Below, piece by piece: positions 32,138-35,744 of a DNA stretch of 35,744 nt. Position numbers and translations under genes: made by a program. The notes beneath the pieces were generated by a model. It saw only the letters and a program-made list of their open reading frames with translations. It searched no databases and was not told the DNA's origin. Positions within the stretch are counted from its first letter, which is position 1, and each line of letters begins with the position of its first letter. The DNA lies in assembly GCA_016219005.1 (NCBI GenBank), contig JACRCN010000061.1:1-35744 (forward strand), read 5' to 3'. The stretch is from Deltaproteobacteria bacterium. GTDB taxonomy: Bacteria > Desulfobacterota > Desulfobacteria > Desulfobacterales > SpSt-501.

Positions 32138-34288
32138 ATGAACCGATTCGCCTATCGCACGACCGGTCTTGCCATCAAGACCCTGTCCAACCTGTCGAAA
32201 GCCCGCATTCAACTGCACGGGCAAGACAACATCCCCGGCGGGCCGATCGTATTCGTCATCAACCACTTCACCCGCCTCGAAACCATCCTGATGCCCTACC
32301 TCATTAACCGGGCCACCGGACAGACGGTCTGGTCCCTGGCCGACGCGGAATTTTTCCGGGGCACGCTGGACGCCTTTCTGGACTCGGTGGGCGTGGTGTC
32401 GACCCGCAACCCGGACCGCGACCGGCTGATCGTGAAGACCCTCCTCACCGGCGAGGCCAGCTGGATCATCTTCCCGGAGGGCGGCATGGTGAAGAACATG
32501 AAGATCGTCGAAAAGGGGCGCTTCATGATCTCGTGGGCCGCCGGGAAGCAGCCGCCGCACACGGGCGCCGCTACCCTGACGTTGCGGACGGAGTTCTACC
32601 GCGAACGGCTGCGCCGCCTGTCGACATCGGATCCGCCCGAGACCGAGCGTATCCGGCGCCTGTTTCAGCTGGATGCGCTCGAGCCTGTCCTGAACTGCCA
32701 GACGAGCATCGTGCCGGTCAACATCACCTACTACCCCGTCCGGGCCCGGGAGAACATCCTGAGCGACATCGCCCGCCGCCTGGTGGACAACCTGCCGGAA
32801 CGGCTGGTCGAAGAGCTCATGACCGAGGGGTCGATGCTGCTGACGGGGGTTGACATCGACATCCGCTTCGGAAAGCCCATCCCGGTCCACGGCCGCCTGC
32901 AGCGCCTGGCCATCGTCAGAGACATCGCCGCCCCGTCCCCCATCGGCTTCGACGACCCCATCCATTCGCGCAAGGCCATTCGGCGCGAAGCCGTCAAGCT
33001 GATGGAGCAATACATGACCGGCATATACGGCATGACCACCGTCAACCACGACCACCTGTTTGCCTCCATCCTGCGGCGGATTCCCGGCATCCGGATACGC
33101 GTCGACGACCTGTGCCGCCGGGTATTCCTGGCCGCCGCCGAACTGCGGAACATGCCGGGTATCCATCTGCACCGCGGCCTTTCCGGGAGCCAACTCCATC
33201 TGGTGTGCGACGACCGCCTCGGCATCGTCAAGGATTTCGTCGAGATCGCCCTGGACAAAGGCAACCTCCTGAAGACGGAGGATGGCCTGCGCAAAGATCG
33301 CAGAAAATTTTCATCACAGTATAGCTTTCACCGCGCCCGGATCGATAATCCCCTCGATGTGATGGCCAACGCGGTCGAGCCGCTCAAGGATCTTCAGCGT
33401 TGCGTGCGCCGGGTCGCTTGGCTGCCGGCCTTCTGGGTGCGCCGCAAGGTCAGGGAACACCTGCTGCGGGAGGCGGTCGAGGAGTACACGGTCGACTATA
33501 AATCTTTCTTTGTAGAAAACGAGTCCAAGCCCATGGACGTGGGCATGCCGTTGCTTGTCAAGGGCAAATCGCGCGAACTCGGCGTCGTTCTCTGCCATGG
33601 TTATCTGGCCGCCCCTCTCGAGGTAAAGGGGCTTGCCGAATACCTCGGCCGCCAGGGTTATTGGGTCTATGCTCCTCGGCTGAAGGGGCACGGCACGTCC
33701 CCCGAAGACCTTTCCATCCGCACCTGCCACGACTGGCTCCGTTCGATCGAATCCGGGTACGCCATCATGAGCAGCATCTGCCGGCGCGTCGTGGCCGGGG
33801 GATTTTCCACCGGCGCCGGGCTGGCCCTGCATTTAGCCGCCCGGGTGCCGTCGGTAGCCGGCGTGTTCGCCGTGTCCGCACCCATGCACCTGATGGATTT
33901 CACGGCGCGCTTCGCGCCGGCAGTGGACCTGTGGAACCGGCTAGTGAACAAAACCAAGAGCCCGGGTCCCAAGATGGAATTCGTGGACAACCACCCGGAA
34001 AATCCGCACATCAACTATGTCCGTAACCCGGTGGCCGGCGTGCGCCAGATCGAACGGCTCATGGAAGATCTGGAGCCGCGGTTGAGCCAGATCACCGTTC
34101 CGTCCCTGCTCCTTCAGGGCAGCGGGGACCCGGTGGTCGATCCCAAGGGGTCTCGCAAGATCTTCGACATGCTCGGCAGCGTGGACAAGCAATTCATCCT
34201 ATTCAATTTCAACCGTCACGGCATTCTGGTCGGTGATGATACGGCCAGGGTCTATTGCACCATCAGTGATTTTCTGGCACGCCTCTGA
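32138..34288 (+). CDS. PlsC-like acyltransferase fused to an alpha/beta hydrolase
   Basis: 716 aa from the ATG at 32138. Residues about 20-260 form a PlsC-type glycerolipid acyltransferase: the catalytic NHxxxxD motif appears as NHFTRLE (His43, Glu48 replacing Asp), and the substrate motif is FPEGG (112-116). A linker of about 200 residues follows. The C-terminal part (about 475-716) is an alpha/beta hydrolase of the monoacylglycerol-lipase/carboxylesterase group: HGYLAAP oxyanion region, RLKGHG, nucleophile Ser557 in GGFSTGAG, probable acid Asp664 (GSGDPV) and His694 (RHGI). One chain may therefore both add and remove acyl groups on a lipid. There is no signal peptide; membrane association is likely. 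Substrates are unknown. The gene is monocistronic and divergent from the tRNA-thiolation operon. Confidence 0.82.
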   Translation: MNRFAYRTTGLAIKTLSNLSKARIQLHGQDNIPGGPIVFVINHFTRLETILMPYLINRATGQTVWSLADAEFFRGTLDAFLDSVGVVSTRNPDRDRLIVKTLLTGEASWIIFPEGGMVKNMKIVEKGRFMISWAAGKQPPHTGAATLTLRTEFYRERLRRLSTSDPPETERIRRLFQLDALEPVLNCQTSIVPVNITYYPVRARENILSDIARRLVDNLPERLVEELMTEGSMLLTGVDIDIRFGKPIPVHGRLQRLAIVRDIAAPSPIGFDDPIHSRKAIRREAVKLMEQYMTGIYGMTTVNHDHLFASILRRIPGIRIRVDDLCRRVFLAAAELRNMPGIHLHRGLSGSQLHLVCDDRLGIVKDFVEIALDKGNLLKTEDGLRKDRRKFSSQYSFHRARIDNPLDVMANAVEPLKDLQRCVRRVAWLPAFWVRRKVREHLLREAVEEYTVDYKSFFVENESKPMDVGMPLLVKGKSRELGVVLCHGYLAAPLEVKGLAEYLGRQGYWVYAPRLKGHGTSPEDLSIRTCHDWLRSIESGYAIMSSICRRVVAGGFSTGAGLALHLAARVPSVAGVFAVSAPMHLMDFTARFAPAVDLWNRLVNKTKSPGPKMEFVDNHPENPHINYVRNPVAGVRQIERLMEDLEPRLSQITVPSLLLQGSGDPVVDPKGSRKIFDMLGSVDKQFILFNFNRHGILVGDDTARVYCTISDFLARL

Positions 34289-34352
34289 GGACCCTTCCCG
34301 CGGCCGCCGAACAACCCCAGGCGGCTCAAATATAGCATATCATATTGAAATA

Positions 34353-34371
34353 AAATCAAAAATTTTGATTT
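34353..34371. promoter_or_regulatory. 19-bp perfect AT-rich palindrome before a promoter
   Basis: AAATCAAAA-A-TTTTGATTT, 9-bp perfect arms, ends 15 bp upstream of the -35 box at 34387. The position suits an activator or repressor operator. It could also be a hairpin at the end of the acyltransferase transcript, but it is purely AT-rich. Confidence 0.4.
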
Positions 34372-34386
34372 CGAGCGTTTGGTTTT

Positions 34387-34415
34387 TTGACAACCCCGGC
34401 GACTTATTGTAGAAT
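34387..34415 (+). promoter_or_regulatory. Sigma-70 promoter of the lipoprotein-RHH-PilZ genes
   Basis: Perfect TTGACA (34387-34392), 17-bp spacer, TAGAAT (34410-34415; five of six). It is one of the strongest-looking promoters in the window. Transcription should start near 34422. Confidence 0.7.
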
Positions 34416-34500
34416 TAACAATAATATTCGGAAAATTGCCGATCGTCGGGGACGCCTGCCGCGCGGTCCCGGCGGTGAGGTCAGGGAAGGGCACAAGAGA

Positions 34501-34800
34501 TTGAGATCGACCGGGTCCAGGATCGTGATGCTGCTTCTGTTCGTTTTGATGCTGGGCTGCGCCAATACCGAGCCCTACAAAGTGGCCGTCACTATGGACC
34601 CCATGGTGCAGAATTGTACCTGCCTCGGCTACCTTTCTGAAATAGCTGACATGGGGGCGCCCCAGATAAACCCCAAATTCACCTACGATGCCCAGGAAAG
34701 GGTGTTGAGAAAAGCCGACATGATGAATGCAACCCACCTGGTGTGGATCGGTGATTATTCGTTTGCAGCGGCGGCCATGATCTATCGCTGCGGCGATTGA
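34501..34800 (+). CDS. RcsF/DUF4156-like lipoprotein
   Basis: 99 aa from a TTG at 34501 (AAGGG upstream); a GTG (34525) or ATG (34528) would also keep the signal. Lipobox LMLGC with Cys about residue 20. The mature part has paired cysteines VQNCTCLGYL, then KADMMNATHLVW and a final MIYRC, matching the layout of the RcsF/DUF4156 family (C...LG...Leu-rich helix...Ala-x-x-x-Ala-Asn...YxC). RcsF is an outer-membrane stress sensor; DUF4156 proteins are of unknown role. Stress sensing here is inference. It is followed at 47 bp by the ribbon-helix-helix gene. Confidence 0.7.
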   Translation: MRSTGSRIVMLLLFVLMLGCANTEPYKVAVTMDPMVQNCTCLGYLSEIADMGAPQINPKFTYDAQERVLRKADMMNATHLVWIGDYSFAAAAMIYRCGD

Positions 34801-34847
34801 GTCTGGCGCCAAACGTTCATCGGGATACGGGAGAGAATACGGACTTT

Positions 34848-35024
34848 ATGGGACTCGACACGGCACTTGCCATGGGCAAACGCAAGATGTACAACACCAC
34901 TCTGGATTCGGACTTGATCCGACAGGTTAAAATTCTGGCCGCGCAGCTCGAGAAACGCCAGAACGACCTTCTGGAAGAGGCGATCAAGGACCTGTTGAAG
35001 AAATACAATTTGGACAGCAACTGA
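34848..35024 (+). CDS. Ribbon-helix-helix (CopG-like) DNA-binding protein
   Basis: 58 aa from the ATG at 34848 (GGGAG about 13 nt upstream); the ATG at 34872 is an alternative. KRKMYNTTLDSDLIRQVKILA then EKRQNDLLEEAIKDLLKKY gives one short beta strand and two helices, the ribbon-helix-helix fold of CopG/MetJ-like repressors and antitoxins. No toxin gene follows, so an antitoxin role lacks support; a small regulator, perhaps of this cluster, fits better. Confidence 0.7.
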   Translation: MGLDTALAMGKRKMYNTTLDSDLIRQVKILAAQLEKRQNDLLEEAIKDLLKKYNLDSN

Positions 35025-35067
35025 GAGCCCATCCATCCGCCCCGCTGAGATCACGAGAGACTCCCCA

Positions 35068-35682
35068 ATGCCAGAGCAGGACACTGAAAACCGATCCGAC
35101 GCCCGGCTTCAACACTCGGCCAGGATCGTCCTGGAGAATTTCGAGGGCGGCGTGATGTACGAGGCCCGCCTGGCCAACTACAGCAAGAAAGGCATATATT
35201 TTGAATCGGACTTCTACCTGGTGCCCGGGATCGAGATCTTCGCCGGGATCCTCGACTCGCCGTTCGCCTCCGAGTCGGATGTGTACGAATGCTATCGGGC
35301 CCGCATCAAGTGGCGCAAGTTTCTTGAGGATTCCGTCTTCGACTACGGATACGGGATCGAGATCCAGTCCCGGGTCGACCGACGGAAGCAGGCGGGCAAA
35401 GGCGCCGAATCCCGCCGGCATGTGCGCAAACCGTGCGCCATCCCCACCCTGATCGAAGGCAAAAAGCACCGCGTCCGCGGCAAGATCCTGGATGCCAGCC
35501 AGGGAGGCGTGTTCATCAAGTGCGAGGAACCGGTGACCGTCGGGCAAAAAGTGTCGGTGTTGATCCCTCTCCAGAAAAAGCAAAAACTGATTGTGCGCGT
35601 CGGTGAGGTGGTGCGATCCGACTCGAAAGGCATCGGCGTCAAATTCCAGCCCCACCCGCCGGACAAGCCAAACCGCCCCTGA
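35068..35682 (+). CDS. Tandem PilZ-domain protein
   Basis: 204 aa. Two PilZ-like units: first about 10-105 (RLQHSAR, then NYSKKGIYFES as the N/DxSxxG element, YGYGIEIQ), second about 112-198 (ESRRHVRKPC as RxxxR, DASQGGVFIK as DxSxxG, GIGVKFQP). Only the second has the clear RxxxR, so it is the better cyclic di-GMP binding candidate; the first may be a degenerate partner domain. GAGAGACTCCCC precedes the ATG. It is the last gene of the lipoprotein-RHH-PilZ group. It is likely cytoplasmic, linking c-di-GMP to surface or motility control (inference). Confidence 0.78.
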   Translation: MPEQDTENRSDARLQHSARIVLENFEGGVMYEARLANYSKKGIYFESDFYLVPGIEIFAGILDSPFASESDVYECYRARIKWRKFLEDSVFDYGYGIEIQSRVDRRKQAGKGAESRRHVRKPCAIPTLIEGKKHRVRGKILDASQGGVFIKCEEPVTVGQKVSVLIPLQKKQKLIVRVGEVVRSDSKGIGVKFQPHPPDKPNRP

Positions 35683-35728
35683 ACTATTCCTGCCCGCCCG
35701 TTCTGGACCGACACCCTGCCTTTGATTA

Positions 35729-35744
35729 GAAGCTATCTCAAAAA
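35729..35744 (+). repeat. Partial copy of the fold-back repeat end (cut by the window edge)
   Basis: GAAGCTATCTCAAAAA matches the first 16 bp of the element at 28545 with one difference and lies downstream of the PilZ gene. The rest is beyond the window. Confidence 0.5.

Noticed and set aside
34848-35024. RHH protein as antitoxin of a toxin-antitoxin pair
   Set aside because: The adjacent genes are a lipoprotein and a PilZ protein; no RelE, PIN or other toxin domain is present.

Overview
The window looks like a chromosomal segment of a GC-rich, Gram-negative, probably anaerobic bacterium. The best guess is a Desulfobacterota (deltaproteobacterial) sulfate reducer or a syntrophic relative. 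The clues are lipoproteins with clear lipoboxes, sigma-54 promoters with enhancer-type activators, several PilZ proteins, paired branched-chain-type ABC transporters and many alcohol/keto dehydrogenases. No rRNA, tRNA, CRISPR array, transposase or phage gene was recognised. The taxonomic statement is inference from gene style, not a database match.

Left edge (1-1900): the start of a membrane protein running off the window, a protein joining two treble-clef zinc domains (DUF4379 type) to a C-terminal PilZ domain, a 70-aa unknown protein with a strong ribosome binding site, and a dispersed repeat.

Centre (1903-26631): a catabolic island of about 23 genes. An AcoR-type sigma-54 activator (GAF-PAS-AAA+-Fis, minus strand) is divergent from a plus-strand operon: acetoin-dehydrogenase-type E1 alpha, E1 beta, E2 and E3, a complete branched-chain-type ABC transporter (livHMGFK), a VOC/glyoxalase-fold protein, a short-chain dehydrogenase (SDR) and an acetolactate-synthase-like ThDP enzyme. 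A second operon comes from the other side on the minus strand: SDR, iron alcohol dehydrogenase, a second complete livKHMGF set, zinc alcohol dehydrogenase, nitroreductase. The two converge with 16 bp between stop codons. Each is preceded by a consensus -24/-12 promoter (4137-4152 plus; 25180-25195 minus), and each promoter has, 120-180 bp upstream, copies of one 17-bp imperfect palindrome (TGTYYCRWWTTRRRACA-like). The simplest reading is one enhancer-binding regulator controlling both arms: import of a ketone/diol/hydroxyketone-like compound or a carboxylated precursor, oxidation by the alcohol dehydrogenases and SDRs, and thiamine-dependent C-C cleavage to acetyl-CoA plus an aldehyde. A further zinc alcohol dehydrogenase lies just beyond the second promoter.

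Right part (26882-35744): housekeeping and envelope genes. These are prfC (RF3), a small lipoprotein, and a tRNA-thiolation operon consisting of a previously easy-to-miss 49-aa Cys-rich ferredoxin-like protein, mnmA and mtaB, with a sigma-70 promoter. Then come a divergent acyltransferase-alpha/beta hydrolase fusion, an RcsF/DUF4156-like lipoprotein, a ribbon-helix-helix protein and a tandem PilZ protein. A 144-bp fold-back (MITE-like) repeat sits upstream of prfC; its end sequence recurs at 1858 and at the very right edge.
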